Assembly (NCBI RefSeq): GCF_003443995.1
Contig: NZ_QWEY01000002.1
Coordinates: 310,001-374,000, forward strand
Direction: 5' to 3'
Length of the DNA: 64,000 nt
DNA from: Pseudotabrizicola alkalilacus
GTDB lineage: Bacteria > Pseudomonadota > Alphaproteobacteria > Rhodobacterales > Rhodobacteraceae
Shown piece by piece: positions 46,629 to 56,192 of this stretch. Both the position numbers and the translations under genes were made by a program. Each line of letters opens with the position of its first letter. Within the stretch, counting starts at the first letter, position 1. Below the pieces are notes generated by a model. The model was not told the origin of the DNA. It ran no database searches and saw only the letters and a program-made list of their open reading frames with translations.

Positions 46629-47392
46629 TGGGGCTGATCCGCGCTGACAATATCTGCGTGCGCTTTGGCGGGGCAGAGGTGCTGCATGATGTCACCATGG
46701 CGGTCAAGCCGGGCGAGATTGTCACCATCGTCGGCCCCAACGGGTCGGGCAAATCCACGCTGTTGCGGGCGTTGCTGGGGATTGTGCCGGTGGCGCAGGG
46801 CCGGGTGCAGCGCGCGCCGGGTCTGCGCATCGGCTATGTGCCGCAGCGTCTGGCGCTGGACCGCAGCCTGCCGATGACCGTGCGCCGCTTCCTGTCGCTT
46901 CCGGTCCGGGTCAGCGATGCGGCGGCCACCCAAGCCCTCGCTCGGGTTGGCGTGCCATCGGTCGCAGCGCTGCAGATGGCCAGCCTGTCGGGCGGCCAGT
47001 TGCAGCGTGTGTTGCTGGCCCGTGCCCTGCTGTCGGACCCGCAGCTTCTGGTGCTGGACGAACCGACCCAAGGACTCGACCAGCCGGGCGAGGCCGGGTT
47101 CTACCAGCTGATCGAGGATGTGCGCGCCGCCAGTGGCGTCGCGGTGTTGATGGTCAGCCATGACCTGCATGTGGTGATGGCGGCCAGCGACCGGGTGATC
47201 TGTCTGAACGGCCATGTCTGCTGCGAAGGCACGCCGCATGTGGTGTCTTCGGCCCCGGAGTATCGCGCGCTGTTCGGTCTGGGGACCAAGGGCGCGCTGG
47301 CGCTGTACCAACACGTCCATGACCATGATCACACGCACGATCATGACCACAGCCACGACCACTCTCACATACACGATCACAGCCATGTTTGA
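46625..47392 (+). CDS. znuC: Zinc ABC transporter ATPase ZnuC
   Basis: 255 residues. Walker A GPNGSGKST near residue 42, signature LSGGQLQRVLLARALLSDPQLLVLDEPTQGLDQ (with Walker B). A C-terminal tail of about 25 residues is almost entirely His and Asp repeats (starting HVHDHDHTHD), unusual for an ATPase and probably a metal-binding tail. The tail coding overlaps the znuB start by 8 bp. Confidence 0.94.
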   Translation: MMGLIRADNICVRFGGAEVLHDVTMAVKPGEIVTIVGPNGSGKSTLLRALLGIVPVAQGRVQRAPGLRIGYVPQRLALDRSLPMTVRRFLSLPVRVSDAAATQALARVGVPSVAALQMASLSGGQLQRVLLARALLSDPQLLVLDEPTQGLDQPGEAGFYQLIEDVRAASGVAVLMVSHDLHVVMAASDRVICLNGHVCCEGTPHVVSSAPEYRALFGLGTKGALALYQHVHDHDHTHDHDHSHDHSHIHDHSHV

Positions 47393-48176
47393 TGATTTTC
47401 TGACCCGCGCCGCCCTTGCCGGGGTTGGCCTGTCGCTTGCCACCGGGCCTTTGGGCTCCTTCGTGGTCTGGCGGCGGATGGCTTATTTCGGCGATGCCAC
47501 CGCCCATGCCGCCATTCTGGGCGTGGCGATGGCACTGGCCACCGATCTGCCGGTGGGCTTTGGCATCATGGTGGTGTCACTGGCGATGGCCGTCACTGTC
47601 GCCACGCTGGCGGCCAAGGGCTGGGCGATGGATACCACGCTGGGGGTGCTGGCGCATTCGGCGCTGGCCTTTGGTCTGGTGGCGGTGTCGTTCGTGCCGG
47701 GGGTGCGCACCGACCTTTCGGCCTGGCTGTTCGGTGACATTCTGGCGGTCAGCCGGGGCGATCTGGCTTTTGTCTGGGGCGGGGCCGTGGTGGTTCTGGC
47801 GCTGCTGGCCTGGCGCTGGCAGGCGCTGCTGACCGCCACGCTGAATGAGGATCTGGCCCATGCCAGCGGTCTGAACCCCGACCGCGAGCGTCTGGTGCTG
47901 ACGATCGCGCTGGCGATTGTGGTTGCGGTGGCGATCAAAGTGGTCGGTGCCCTGCTGATTGCGGCGATGCTGATCGTTCCCGCCGCAGCTGCCCGTGGTC
48001 TGTCGCGCACGCCCGAGGTGATGGCGGGCCTTGCCATTCTGATTGGCGCGGTTTCGGCGCTGGGCGGGCTGCAGCTTTCGCTCTGGCAGGATACGCCTGC
48101 TGGACCGTCGGTGATTGTCGTTGCCGCCCTGATCTTTACCGCCACCACAGCATTGGGGCGCCGGCTGACGGGCTGA
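47385..48176 (+). CDS. znuB: Zinc ABC transporter permease ZnuB
   Basis: 263 residues, seven to eight membrane helices (FLTRAALAGVGLSLATGPLGSFVVWRRMAYFGDATAHAAILG... ). ABC-3 family permease; ATG at 47385 overlaps the znuC coding end. MAYFGDATAHAA and DLAHASGLNPDRERLVLT are family motifs. Completes the znuABC transporter. Confidence 0.94.
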   Translation: MFDDFLTRAALAGVGLSLATGPLGSFVVWRRMAYFGDATAHAAILGVAMALATDLPVGFGIMVVSLAMAVTVATLAAKGWAMDTTLGVLAHSALAFGLVAVSFVPGVRTDLSAWLFGDILAVSRGDLAFVWGGAVVVLALLAWRWQALLTATLNEDLAHASGLNPDRERLVLTIALAIVVAVAIKVVGALLIAAMLIVPAAAARGLSRTPEVMAGLAILIGAVSALGGLQLSLWQDTPAGPSVIVVAALIFTATTALGRRLTG

Positions 48177-48189
48177 CGGCATGAAAAAG

Positions 48190-48215
48190 GGCGGGATGGT
48201 TTTCACCATCCCGCC
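48190..48215. terminator. Bidirectional terminator, znuB / PRC-barrel
   Basis: Perfect 11-bp stem GGCGGGATGGT / ACCATCCCGCC with a four-base loop (TTTC) between convergent genes. Confidence 0.85.
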
Positions 48216-48249
48216 CGGCACTCTTAATCAACAACCTTACAGCGTCGGA

Positions 48250-49200
48250 TCAGCCTTGATATTCAGGCAGCGTTTCCAGCTGGTCCTGCGTCATCGTCAC
48301 GCGGAAGTGGTCAATCGTGCCACCTGCGTTGCGGACAATGGTCAGGGTTTCCGACCCAAGCGCAACACGACGTTCGCCGATCCCGAGGAAACCGCCGACA
48401 TCGACCACAGCCCCCTCGATGGCACCATCGGCACCGATCGCAACGGCGCTGATTTCGCCAACATCTTCATCATTCAGACCGATGACACGTTTGCCGATCA
48501 GATCAGCCTCGGTCATCGTGGCCAGATCGACCAGACCGTCGTCAGCAACGGTGCCATCTGCCATGGTGCCGTCCATCGCAACGGTGCCGTCAGCAGGCGG
48601 AGTCATGGCCGGATCGGTCCCAGCCACACCGTCCGTCGGGGTCATTGGAGCCGTGCCATCGACCGGAGCCATCGGCGCTGTGCCGTCTGCCGGGGCCATG
48701 GTGGCATCAACCGGCTCGGTAGCGAACACCATATCCGGGTTGAACTCAGGTGCGCCTTCCAGAGCGGCGCGGGTGCCGTGGAATACGATGAAGTAGTCAT
48801 CTGCGCTGCTCGAGTCCGGCACCATCACCAGATCGTCCATCGACAGTGCAACCGTCTTTTGACCGATTCCGAGGAAGCCGCCAAAATCTGCCAGCACAGC
48901 CTGGGTTTCACCGTCCAGAGTGATGATCATGTCCGAAATCGACCCGGCATTTTCCCACGACGCATCGGCGGCAGCAAGCGCCTCAACCGGCATGGTAGAA
49001 GTGTCCTGTTCAGTCACATAAATGGTTTTGCCGATGAAGTCAGAGGCACGCACACCATTGTTGACGCCTGCGAGATAGGGCGAGTTGGTGGCCATTGCGC
49101 CATCTGCGGGCATGATCTGGGCAGGCGCGGTGGTGTCCTGAGCAAAGGTCGGCATTGCCAGAGCCATCACGAGAGCGGATGTTCCAAAAAGCTTTTTCAT
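48250..49200 (-). CDS. Exported double PRC-barrel protein
   Basis: 316 residues from ATG 49200 (MKKLFGTSALVMALAMPTFAQD), with CAGGAGACGACC upstream. A signal peptide is followed by two PRC-barrel domains (ASDFIGKTIYVTEQDTSTMPVEALAAADASWENAGSISDMIITLDGETQAVLADFGGFLGIGQKTVAL and, from about residue 235, ADLIGKRVIGLNDEDVGEISAVAIGADGAIEGAVVDVGGFLGIGERRVAL). They are joined by an Ala/Pro/Thr/Met low-complexity linker with tandem PxDGTAPM units. Secreted or outer-membrane associated; role unknown. Confidence 0.85.
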   Translation of the reverse strand: MKKLFGTSALVMALAMPTFAQDTTAPAQIMPADGAMATNSPYLAGVNNGVRASDFIGKTIYVTEQDTSTMPVEALAAADASWENAGSISDMIITLDGETQAVLADFGGFLGIGQKTVALSMDDLVMVPDSSSADDYFIVFHGTRAALEGAPEFNPDMVFATEPVDATMAPADGTAPMAPVDGTAPMTPTDGVAGTDPAMTPPADGTVAMDGTMADGTVADDGLVDLATMTEADLIGKRVIGLNDEDVGEISAVAIGADGAIEGAVVDVGGFLGIGERRVALGSETLTIVRNAGGTIDHFRVTMTQDQLETLPEYQG

Positions 49201-49416
49201 GGTCGTCTCCTGTTCATGCGATGACAGCAGGGGATTGGTCATTTGGGCGACCCTCTCTGCCGTCGGTATGAACAACAAACACCCCGCAGCGCGATCTGTT
49301 CCAGAAATGCCGCCGATTTTGTTTTGCGTATTTCGCGGAACCCAAATCCGCAATTTGCGTTACGGACCGCTTTCGTCAGGGCAGATGCACCGGGCCAGAC
49401 CCGGTGCATCCCCGCG

Positions 49417-50805
49417 TCAGGACAGCGCCTGACGCAACGCGGGAACATGGCGCACAACCAGCCAGTCCAGCACCACAATGGCCAGCATCACCATGCCTGC
49501 CAGCGGAAACAGTACTCCCAGTACCACCACGACGGTGGCAGCGGATTTCCAGAATGGCAGATCGCGCGGGCGTGGTGGGGCTGCGATTCGGTATGCGCCT
49601 ACGGGCCGACGCTTCCACCACATGACCAGACCGGACAACGGCAGAAAGATCATCGACAGGCAGAACAGCGTGTTCAACGCGATGTTCCATACGCCCATAT
49701 CGCCCTCGTGAAAGGCAATGCCCCAGGCCATGGCCTTGGCATAGGCCGAGTAATCCGCATAGCCGACATCGGCCAGCACATTGCCGGTATAGCGGTCGAT
49801 GTGCAGCGTCCGGTCGCGCCACGGATCATTGCCATCATTCGACATGCTGTCATGGCTGATGGTCCAGACTCCGGTTTCCCCGTTTGGTAGGTTCAGCTGA
49901 AACCGCCCGGCAAAGCCCAGCTCGCGTGCAAACCGCACCACGCTGTCAATTCCGACCGGGGCCGCCACCGCCTGCGCCCCCACCAGAGACCCCGAAGCGG
50001 GCAGCGGTGTCTGCTCCAGCGCCCAGGGCACTTCCTTGGCTGCGCCATGGTTCATGGCGGCATGGGTCTTGTCCGACAGGGGCGCGCCCCATTTTTCGGC
50101 GGGAAAGGTGTTCCAAGCCTGCACCATCTTTTCCCCCCAGATCCCGGCCCAGCTGAGCCCCGAGATGAGGAACACCACCATCACCACCGACATCCAGACC
50201 CCGACCACCCCGTGCAGCGATTTCCACAATCCACGCCCGCGCGCGGCAAGGTTGGGGACCAGCATCTGCCGCAGCCTGGCCTTGCGCGGCCAGTGCAGAT
50301 ACAGACCGCTGACCACCAGAAGGATGCCCAGACTGGCCGCCGCCTCGATCAGATAATCGCCCAGATCGCCGATCAGCAGGCTGCCGTGGATGTCATTGGC
50401 GAAATCATACCACCCGGCGCGCCACGGGAAGGTATCCATGACTGTCCCGGTATAGGGGTTGATCACAACGGCAAGGGTCGCGCTGCCATCACTTACCTTG
50501 AACACCGCCACACGGTCGGCGGCCAACGGTTCCAGATATTGCTGCGCCACCCCGTCTGGCAGCACCGCCTCGGCCAGCGGTTGCAGCGCTGAAACGGCCA
50601 TCGGCGCACCCGTGATCGGCACAATGCTGCGCTCGCCATGGATGTCGCTGAGCGCGCTGATCCACAGCATGATCAAGCCGGTGACGGCCAGCATGACCAG
50701 AAACGGAATGACATACAGCCCGGCGTAAAAATGCCAGCGCCAGGCGATGAAATAGAAACGGTGCGTGTCGGATTTCGACACGTCTTGCATTGGGACAGAA
50801 GTCAT
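49417..50805 (-). CDS. PepSY-associated membrane protein (siderophore/iron-linked type)
   Basis: 462 residues from ATG 50805, with AAGGAG about 11 bases upstream. Four membrane helices: HFYAGLYVIPFLVMLAVTGLIMLWISALSD at the N-terminus, YLIEAAASLGILLVVSGLYLHW, LHGVVGVWMSVVMVVFLISGLSWAGIWGE, and C-terminal LFCLSMIFLPLSGLVMWWKRR. The PepSY_TM family pattern is clear (WRWHFYAGLY, GLSWAGIWG). Such proteins often act as reductases or accessories beside TonB receptors. 47 bp after the DUF2946 gene, so the two are probably an operon. Confidence 0.85.
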   Translation of the reverse strand: MTSVPMQDVSKSDTHRFYFIAWRWHFYAGLYVIPFLVMLAVTGLIMLWISALSDIHGERSIVPITGAPMAVSALQPLAEAVLPDGVAQQYLEPLAADRVAVFKVSDGSATLAVVINPYTGTVMDTFPWRAGWYDFANDIHGSLLIGDLGDYLIEAAASLGILLVVSGLYLHWPRKARLRQMLVPNLAARGRGLWKSLHGVVGVWMSVVMVVFLISGLSWAGIWGEKMVQAWNTFPAEKWGAPLSDKTHAAMNHGAAKEVPWALEQTPLPASGSLVGAQAVAAPVGIDSVVRFARELGFAGRFQLNLPNGETGVWTISHDSMSNDGNDPWRDRTLHIDRYTGNVLADVGYADYSAYAKAMAWGIAFHEGDMGVWNIALNTLFCLSMIFLPLSGLVMWWKRRPVGAYRIAAPPRPRDLPFWKSAATVVVVLGVLFPLAGMVMLAIVVLDWLVVRHVPALRQALS

Positions 50806-50852
50806 TCTGCCAGCTCCTTGAACTGATTTCGACAAGTGGGTTTGACGGAAAA

Positions 50853-51242
50853 TCAGGTCAGGATCGGTGGGCCACGTGCATAGAGCCCGCGCGGGTCATG
50901 GGCCGGGTGCCACAGGTCATCCGGCAAGGCCGGAGCCAGCAGCACCAATACCACCAGCGGCGGCCGGGGCAGGGGCTGCGCCACGACCAGATGGGCCACA
51001 GCCATCTGCGCCCAGTCACAGCGATTGTCTTCTGGTGCCGGTTGCACAGGCTCGCCTGTGTTCAGATCAAGCACCACTTCGACTGGCCCGCCCTCGGCAC
51101 AGATCACCATGCGCAGCGTGCCATCGGCATCGCGCACCGGCATGTATCCCGGCGCAATCAGCGACAGCAGCAGAAACGGCAGCACAAGCGCAATGCCGAT
51201 GCTGCGGATCAGGTCAGAACGGAACAGGGCGTGCCGGATCAT
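50853..51242 (-). CDS. DUF2946-like exported protein
   Basis: 129 residues from ATG 51242 (MIRHALFRSDLIRSIGIALVLPFLLLSLIAPGYMPVRDADGTLRMVICAEG). One N-terminal hydrophobic helix and the GYMPVRDADGTLRMVIC stretch resemble DUF2946 proteins, often next to PepSY or copper/iron-handling genes. A conserved Cys pair is visible (ICAEG; NRCDW). Function unknown. An earlier in-frame extension to 51299 is unlikely. Confidence 0.6.
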   Translation of the reverse strand: MIRHALFRSDLIRSIGIALVLPFLLLSLIAPGYMPVRDADGTLRMVICAEGGPVEVVLDLNTGEPVQPAPEDNRCDWAQMAVAHLVVAQPLPRPPLVVLVLLAPALPDDLWHPAHDPRGLYARGPPILT

Positions 51243-51392
51243 GCTGCCCTCTCTGGTCAGCGCCCGTTCCGGTGTCAAGCACGCCCTGTCATCCGCCAAT
51301 GTCGTTTTCGTCTGTCAAAGGTCGGGGGATATTGCCCGCCCGCGCCATGATCGGGCATTGATGTCACGAAACGTCATTCCCGGAGTCGCCCA

Positions 51393-53891
51393 ATGAAAAC
51401 TCATGTCAAAGCGCTTGTTGTCGGTGGCGGTGCCGTCGGAAACGGCATCGCCTATCATCTGGCAAAGGCTGGTTGGGATACGATGCTGGTCGAGCGTGAC
51501 GAGTTGACCGCTGGCTCGACCTGGCACGCCGCCGGGTTGCTGCCGCTGTTCAACATGTCTTATGCGACAACCCATATCCACAAATACTCGGTCGATCTGT
51601 ACAAATCGCTGGAGGCGGAAACCGGCCTGAACGCGGGCTTTGCCGTGGTCGGCAACCTGCGGATGGCGCAACATCAGGCGCGGATGGATGAATACATGCT
51701 GTATTCATCGGTCGCGGAAACCGCCGGGGTGTACCATGAATTTCTGACACCCGCGCAGATGAAGGACCGCTGGCCGCTTTTGAATACCGAAGATCTGGTC
51801 GGCGCGCTCTATCACCCGCAGGACGGCTACATCAACCCGGCCGATGTGACGCAGGCGATGGCCAAAGGCGCGCGGCAGTTCGGCGCGACCATCGAGCGCA
51901 GGATTCAGGTCAACGGCTACCGCTGGACCGGATCAGAATGGATCGTGACCTGCGCGCGTATGGTGGAACAGGGCGGCAATCTGGTCGCCTCGGATGAGAC
52001 ATTTGAAATTCACGCCGAACATGTGGTGACCGCCACCGGCAACCATGCGCAACGCACCGCCCGCCTGCTGGGCGTGAAGCTGCCCGCGATCCCGGTCGAG
52101 CATCAGTATATCGTCACCGAACCCGACCCGGCACTGGTGGCCTGGCGCAAGGCGGGCAATGCCGAACACCCGGTGCTGCGCGATGCCGATGCCAAATGGT
52201 ATGTGCGCGAAGAGCGTGGCGGCTGGATTCTGGGGCCGTATGAGCGCAACGCGCCCGCACGTTTCCTGTATGACGTGCCGCAGTCGTTCCGCGCCGACCT
52301 GTTCCCGCTGGATCTGGAGCGGATTGAGGCGGAATACATGTCGATGATCCACCGGCTGCCGTCGTCGGAAACCGTGGGGCTGAAAGACGATTTCAACGGC
52401 CCGATCTGCTATACCCCCGATGGCAACCCGCTGGTCGGCCCGGTTCCGGGCCTGCGCAACATGTGGATTGCCGAAGGCTTCTCCTTTGGCATCACCGCCG
52501 CCGGTGGCACCGGCCATTATCTCGCGCAGCTGATGACCGAAGGTGAGGCCGAGATCGACATGGCCAGCCTTGACCCGCGCCGCTATGGCCAGTGGATCAC
52601 CACCGAATATTCGGCCCGCAAGAATGAGGAATGCTATGAGCATGTCTTCATCCTGCACCACCCCGATGAAGAACGCGAAGCCGCCCGCCCGCTGCGCACC
52701 GCCCCGGTCTATGACCGGCAAAAGGCGCTTGGCGCGCAGTTCGGGCAAGTGAACGGCTGGGAACGCCCGATCTATTACGGGCCAAAGGATGCACCGGAAG
52801 ATTTCGACCACAACGCCCGGTCATTCCGGCGCGGTGCATGGTGGCAATATGCGGTGGATGAGGCGAAAGCCATCCGCGAAACCGCCGGTCTGATCGACGC
52901 CACCGCCTTTACCAAACATCTGGTGCGCGGGCCGGGGGCGACGCAGTTCCTCGACTGGTTCACCTGCAACAAGCTGCCCGCCGTCGGCCGCATCAACCTG
53001 ACCTATGCGCTCACCCCGACCGGCACCACCCGCACCGAATACACCATCGTCCGGCTGGCGCAGGATGAATACTATCTGGTGTCAGCGGGGGCATGGACCG
53101 ATTACGACAGCGACTACCTGCGCAAATGCGCCGAAGACAAAGCGCCGGAGTTCGGCCACATCGACATCCATGACGTGACCACGCAATGGGGCGTCTTTGC
53201 CCTTGCCGGACCAAATGCACGCAAGATCCTGCAAGAGATCGTCAAAGACGCAAACCCGGAAACCGTGCTGTCGAACAAGCGCTTCCCCTGGCTGACCATG
53301 CGCAACATCGAGCTTGGCATGGTCCCGGTCCGCGCCATCCGCGTGGCCTATACCGGCGAGCTTGGCTGGGAGTTGCACCACCCGATCGAGATGCAGCGCC
53401 ATCTGTGGGAGCTGTTGCTGAAAGCGGGCGAGAAACACGGCATGAAACTGGTCGGTGCCCGCGCGCAGAACTGGCTGCGGCAGGAAAAATCCTACCGCGC
53501 CTTTGGCAATGAGCTGGGCCGCGATGCGACCCCGCTGGAGGCCGCGCTCGACCGTTTCGTCGACCTGAACAAAGAGTTTCAGGGCAAAGCCGCCATGCTC
53601 GCCACTGGCATCCGCTCAAAATGCTGCACTCTGCTGATCGACGGCCCCGAAGATTGCGACCCATGGGGCAAAGAGGCGCTGCTGCTGAACGGCGAGAAGA
53701 TCGGCCGCCTCACCTCGGGCGGCTACTCGGTGGCCTTTGGCAAGCAGATCGGCATGGGCTATGTCCGCCCCGATCTGGCCGAGGTCGGCACGAAGCTCAA
53801 GGTGAAAATGTTGCTGCAGGAATGGGACGCGGTGGTGGTCGAGGACAGCCCGTTCGATCCCGCCAACGCCCGCATCCGGCTCGATGGCTGA
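51393..53891 (+). CDS. Dimethylglycine/sarcosine dehydrogenase-like FAD-GcvT protein
   Basis: 832 residues. Residues 1-430 are a DAO-type FAD domain: VVGGGAVGNGIAYHLAKAGWDTMLVE and the STWHAAG motif whose H45 is the site of covalent FAD attachment in dimethylglycine dehydrogenase. The rest is an aminomethyltransferase (GcvT) pair with FAD/folate domain FAGEKHG-type and the C-terminal barrel (DFKGKAAML, GYVRPDLAEVGTKLKVKML). It oxidatively demethylates a tertiary or secondary N-methylamine (dimethylglycine, sarcosine or similar), passing the C1 unit to tetrahydrofolate and electrons to ETF. Exact substrate not fixed. The glycine formed would feed the bhc cycle via glyoxylate or glycine. Confidence 0.88.
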   Translation: MKTHVKALVVGGGAVGNGIAYHLAKAGWDTMLVERDELTAGSTWHAAGLLPLFNMSYATTHIHKYSVDLYKSLEAETGLNAGFAVVGNLRMAQHQARMDEYMLYSSVAETAGVYHEFLTPAQMKDRWPLLNTEDLVGALYHPQDGYINPADVTQAMAKGARQFGATIERRIQVNGYRWTGSEWIVTCARMVEQGGNLVASDETFEIHAEHVVTATGNHAQRTARLLGVKLPAIPVEHQYIVTEPDPALVAWRKAGNAEHPVLRDADAKWYVREERGGWILGPYERNAPARFLYDVPQSFRADLFPLDLERIEAEYMSMIHRLPSSETVGLKDDFNGPICYTPDGNPLVGPVPGLRNMWIAEGFSFGITAAGGTGHYLAQLMTEGEAEIDMASLDPRRYGQWITTEYSARKNEECYEHVFILHHPDEEREAARPLRTAPVYDRQKALGAQFGQVNGWERPIYYGPKDAPEDFDHNARSFRRGAWWQYAVDEAKAIRETAGLIDATAFTKHLVRGPGATQFLDWFTCNKLPAVGRINLTYALTPTGTTRTEYTIVRLAQDEYYLVSAGAWTDYDSDYLRKCAEDKAPEFGHIDIHDVTTQWGVFALAGPNARKILQEIVKDANPETVLSNKRFPWLTMRNIELGMVPVRAIRVAYTGELGWELHHPIEMQRHLWELLLKAGEKHGMKLVGARAQNWLRQEKSYRAFGNELGRDATPLEAALDRFVDLNKEFQGKAAMLATGIRSKCCTLLIDGPEDCDPWGKEALLLNGEKIGRLTSGGYSVAFGKQIGMGYVRPDLAEVGTKLKVKMLLQEWDAVVVEDSPFDPANARIRLDG

Positions 53892-53893
53892 CA

Positions 53894-54012
53894 CCCCGGG
53901 GCGCTGCCCCGGACCCCGGAGTATTTCAAAAGCAGCAAGCCAAAGGCCTTTCTTTGATTTGCTGCTTTCAAAAATACTCTCGGGGGTCCGGGGGCAGACA
54001 GCCCCCGGGGGC
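53894..54012. repeat. Inverted pair of GAGTATTT...AGCAGCAA repeats with GC-rich hairpins
   Basis: GGGGCGCTGCCCC hairpin, GACCCCGGAGTATTTCAAAA and GCAGCAA on the left; the inverted copy TTGCTGCTTTCAAAAATACT at 53959-53979 is followed by CGGGGGTCCGGGG. The arms form an almost complete palindrome of about 110 bp. Lies between the FAD-GcvT gene and the lysozyme gene (convergent). Confidence 0.85.
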
Positions 54013-54030
54013 GGCCACAGGTGCTGTGGC

Positions 54031-54828
54031 TCAGCGATGCGCGCGCCGCGCCAGCCAGTCGCGCCACTCGGCGGCATTGCCCGAGAACACATTCAGATCG
54101 CCGTCACCCGCCTTGCCGGGAATCTGTCCGGTGCCGGAATACTGCCAGAACGTCCAGCGCGTGCCGGGGTAGACCTTTGACGGGTGGTTCGCCACCGAGC
54201 GGAGCCAGAACTCCACCCCGCGCAGCCGCCACAATTCCCGGGCGTGAAAGATGTCGGGGCTGACATAGACCAGCGGCATCTGGCCATAGTGCCGAGCCAC
54301 GGTGTCGATGAAGACCTGCGCCTCAGCCAGCAGCTCGGCTTGTGGCGGGCGGCGGGTGCAGGTGGGCGAAAACGGTGTCCATTCCAGATCGAGCACTGGC
54401 GGCAAAGCTCCCGCAGCCTTTGGCACCCGCCGGATGAAGTTCTGCGCCTGCGCCCGGCCCGGCGCGCAGTGATACCAGAAGTGATAGGCCCCGGTCGCGA
54501 CCCCGGCCGCGCGTGCGGCGTTCCAATGCTCGCGGAACATCGGGTCCGCATCGTCGGCCCCTTCGGTCGCCTTGACGAAAGTAAAGTTGACCCCGTTCGC
54601 CCGCGCAGTCCGCCAGTCCACCGGCGGCTGGTAGCGCGAGGTGTCGGTGCCATGCACCGCATAGGCCGAAGGTGCGCGCCCATCCCAGGGGTGCGGCTTG
54701 CGATCGCCGAAATCGGGGGCAATGACCGCACCGGCGGGCGGGGGTGGGCCAACGTCACGTAGGGCAGAGCGGGGGCCGCCACAGGCGGCCAGCGACAGGG
54801 CGAGGAACAGGGCAAGTATGGTTTTCAT
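54031..54828 (-). CDS. GH25-family lysozyme lipoprotein
   Basis: 265 residues from ATG 54828. Lipobox LSLAAC near residue 16 marks a lipoprotein signal peptide. The GH25 catalytic domain shows the DTSRYQPPVDW start, FVKATEGADDADPMF, AYHFWYHCAPGRAQAQNF and the acidic catalytic motif PVLDLEWTPF. GH25 enzymes cut the N-acetylmuramyl bond of peptidoglycan. Probably anchored in the outer membrane and involved in wall remodelling. Confidence 0.9.
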   Translation of the reverse strand: MKTILALFLALSLAACGGPRSALRDVGPPPPAGAVIAPDFGDRKPHPWDGRAPSAYAVHGTDTSRYQPPVDWRTARANGVNFTFVKATEGADDADPMFREHWNAARAAGVATGAYHFWYHCAPGRAQAQNFIRRVPKAAGALPPVLDLEWTPFSPTCTRRPPQAELLAEAQVFIDTVARHYGQMPLVYVSPDIFHARELWRLRGVEFWLRSVANHPSKVYPGTRWTFWQYSGTGQIPGKAGDGDLNVFSGNAAEWRDWLARRAHR

Positions 54829-54941
54829 TGGCCAAAGGTGCCGGAATTCCGGGGTGGTGTCACCACAGGAAATGCGCGCGGCGCGGCCCGGTCTGGCAAA
54901 ACTCCGCCGGGCCTGAGCCAACGCGCGATGGGTCGCCTCTG

Positions 54942-56021
54942 TTACGCGCCAAAACGTCCCGGTGACAATGCCTGAACCAGACTGGCTGCCACTTCGGCAG
55001 GCCGCTCCAAGATCAGGTCGGCGGCCAGCTGGCTGGCGGCGGGACAGCATTGAAACCCCTGTCCGCCCTGTCCCGCAAGCCAGAAGAACGACGGTTCCCG
55101 CGCGTCCGCCCCGATCACCAGCGCGCGGTCGGGGGCAAAGGTGCGCAAGCCCGCCCAGCTTGACAGCAGCCGCGTCACCGGGGCGGTCACCATCTGCTCA
55201 TAGCGCGCCAGCCCTTCGGCCAGCACCATGTCATCGGCCCAGGCGTCATGTGGCTCTGCCGCATGTTCTTCGGCGGGTGAGACGATCAACGCCCCGGCAT
55301 CGGGTTTGGCATACCAGCTTTCGCCCGCGCCAAACATCATCGGCCAGCGGGCCACATCCATGCCATCCGGCGCCGGGATGCGTGCCATCGACCGGCGATA
55401 GGGCGTAAAGCCCAAAGGCCGCACCCCCGCCATCTGCGCCACCCGGTCCACCCAGGCCCCGGCGGCATTCACCAGAACGCGGCCCGTGACCAGCCCCTGC
55501 GCCGTGGTCAGCTGCCACAGCCCGCCGCTACGGCCAATCGCTGTCACCGCAGCCCCCGTGCGCAGCACAGCCCCCGCTGTCCGGGCGGTGCGGGCAAATC
55601 CCTGCAACAGCCGGTCGGTGTCGATGTCCCAGGCATCGGGCGAAAAGGCCGCCAGCGTTATCGCCGCCGGGTCCAGCACCGGCACCATGGCGCAGGCTTT
55701 GGCCACCGTCAGCGGCTCCAGCCCCATGGCTGCCGACTCGGTGGCAAAGGCAGCGGCATGGCCCGCGCCCCCCACCATCAGCAACCCGCGCGGCGACAGG
55801 ATCCCCTCTGTCTGATGGAAAAACCCGGATGAGGCCAGCGACAGCTCGACCACCGCCGGGCTGCCATAGCGCGGCTCGTACAGCGCTGCCGACCGGCCAG
55901 AAGCGTGATGCGCCAGCACAGGTTCAGCTTCCAGCAGCAGCACAGAGGAAAAGGGTGCCAGCCGTGCCGCGAGCGACACCCCGGCAATGCCGCCGCCAAT
56001 GATCACCACATCTGCATCCAT
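54942..56021 (-). CDS. FAD-dependent amino-acid/amine oxidase (DAO family)
   Basis: 359 residues from ATG 56021 (MDADVVIIGGGIAGVSLAARLAPFSSVLLLEAE); GAGGGAG is about nine bases upstream. Rossmann FAD motif at the N-terminus, substrate-domain GMLMVGG-type and C-terminal WAGLRTFAPDRALVIGADAREPSFFWLAGQGGQGFQCCPAASQLAADL. Family includes glycine and D-amino-acid oxidases. The specific amine is unknown; the sarcosine/dimethylglycine-type gene 1 kb away and glycine chemistry make glycine-type substrates plausible. Confidence 0.85.
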   Translation of the reverse strand: MDADVVIIGGGIAGVSLAARLAPFSSVLLLEAEPVLAHHASGRSAALYEPRYGSPAVVELSLASSGFFHQTEGILSPRGLLMVGGAGHAAAFATESAAMGLEPLTVAKACAMVPVLDPAAITLAAFSPDAWDIDTDRLLQGFARTARTAGAVLRTGAAVTAIGRSGGLWQLTTAQGLVTGRVLVNAAGAWVDRVAQMAGVRPLGFTPYRRSMARIPAPDGMDVARWPMMFGAGESWYAKPDAGALIVSPAEEHAAEPHDAWADDMVLAEGLARYEQMVTAPVTRLLSSWAGLRTFAPDRALVIGADAREPSFFWLAGQGGQGFQCCPAASQLAADLILERPAEVAASLVQALSPGRFGA

Positions 56022-56145
56022 CGCCCGCATCTCCCTCACACCGATTCAGTCGCACAGATACCGGGAAAAAGTGCCACAGGGCAAACCCCCGGCGACGCTT
56101 TTGCGGGGAAACCGGCCCGGATGCCCCAAAACCCGGATGCACAGA

Positions 56146-56174
56146 AAAAGGCCCGCGCACAGCACGGGCCTTTT
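56146..56174 (-). terminator. Terminator of the BMP transporter operon
   Basis: 10-bp stem AAAAGGCCCG (56146-56155) / CGGGCCTTTT (56165-56174), nine-base loop; on the minus strand followed by T-run. Comes 19 bp after the binding-protein stop. Confidence 0.8.
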
Positions 56175-56192
56175 CAGCGTCAGATCACAGGA

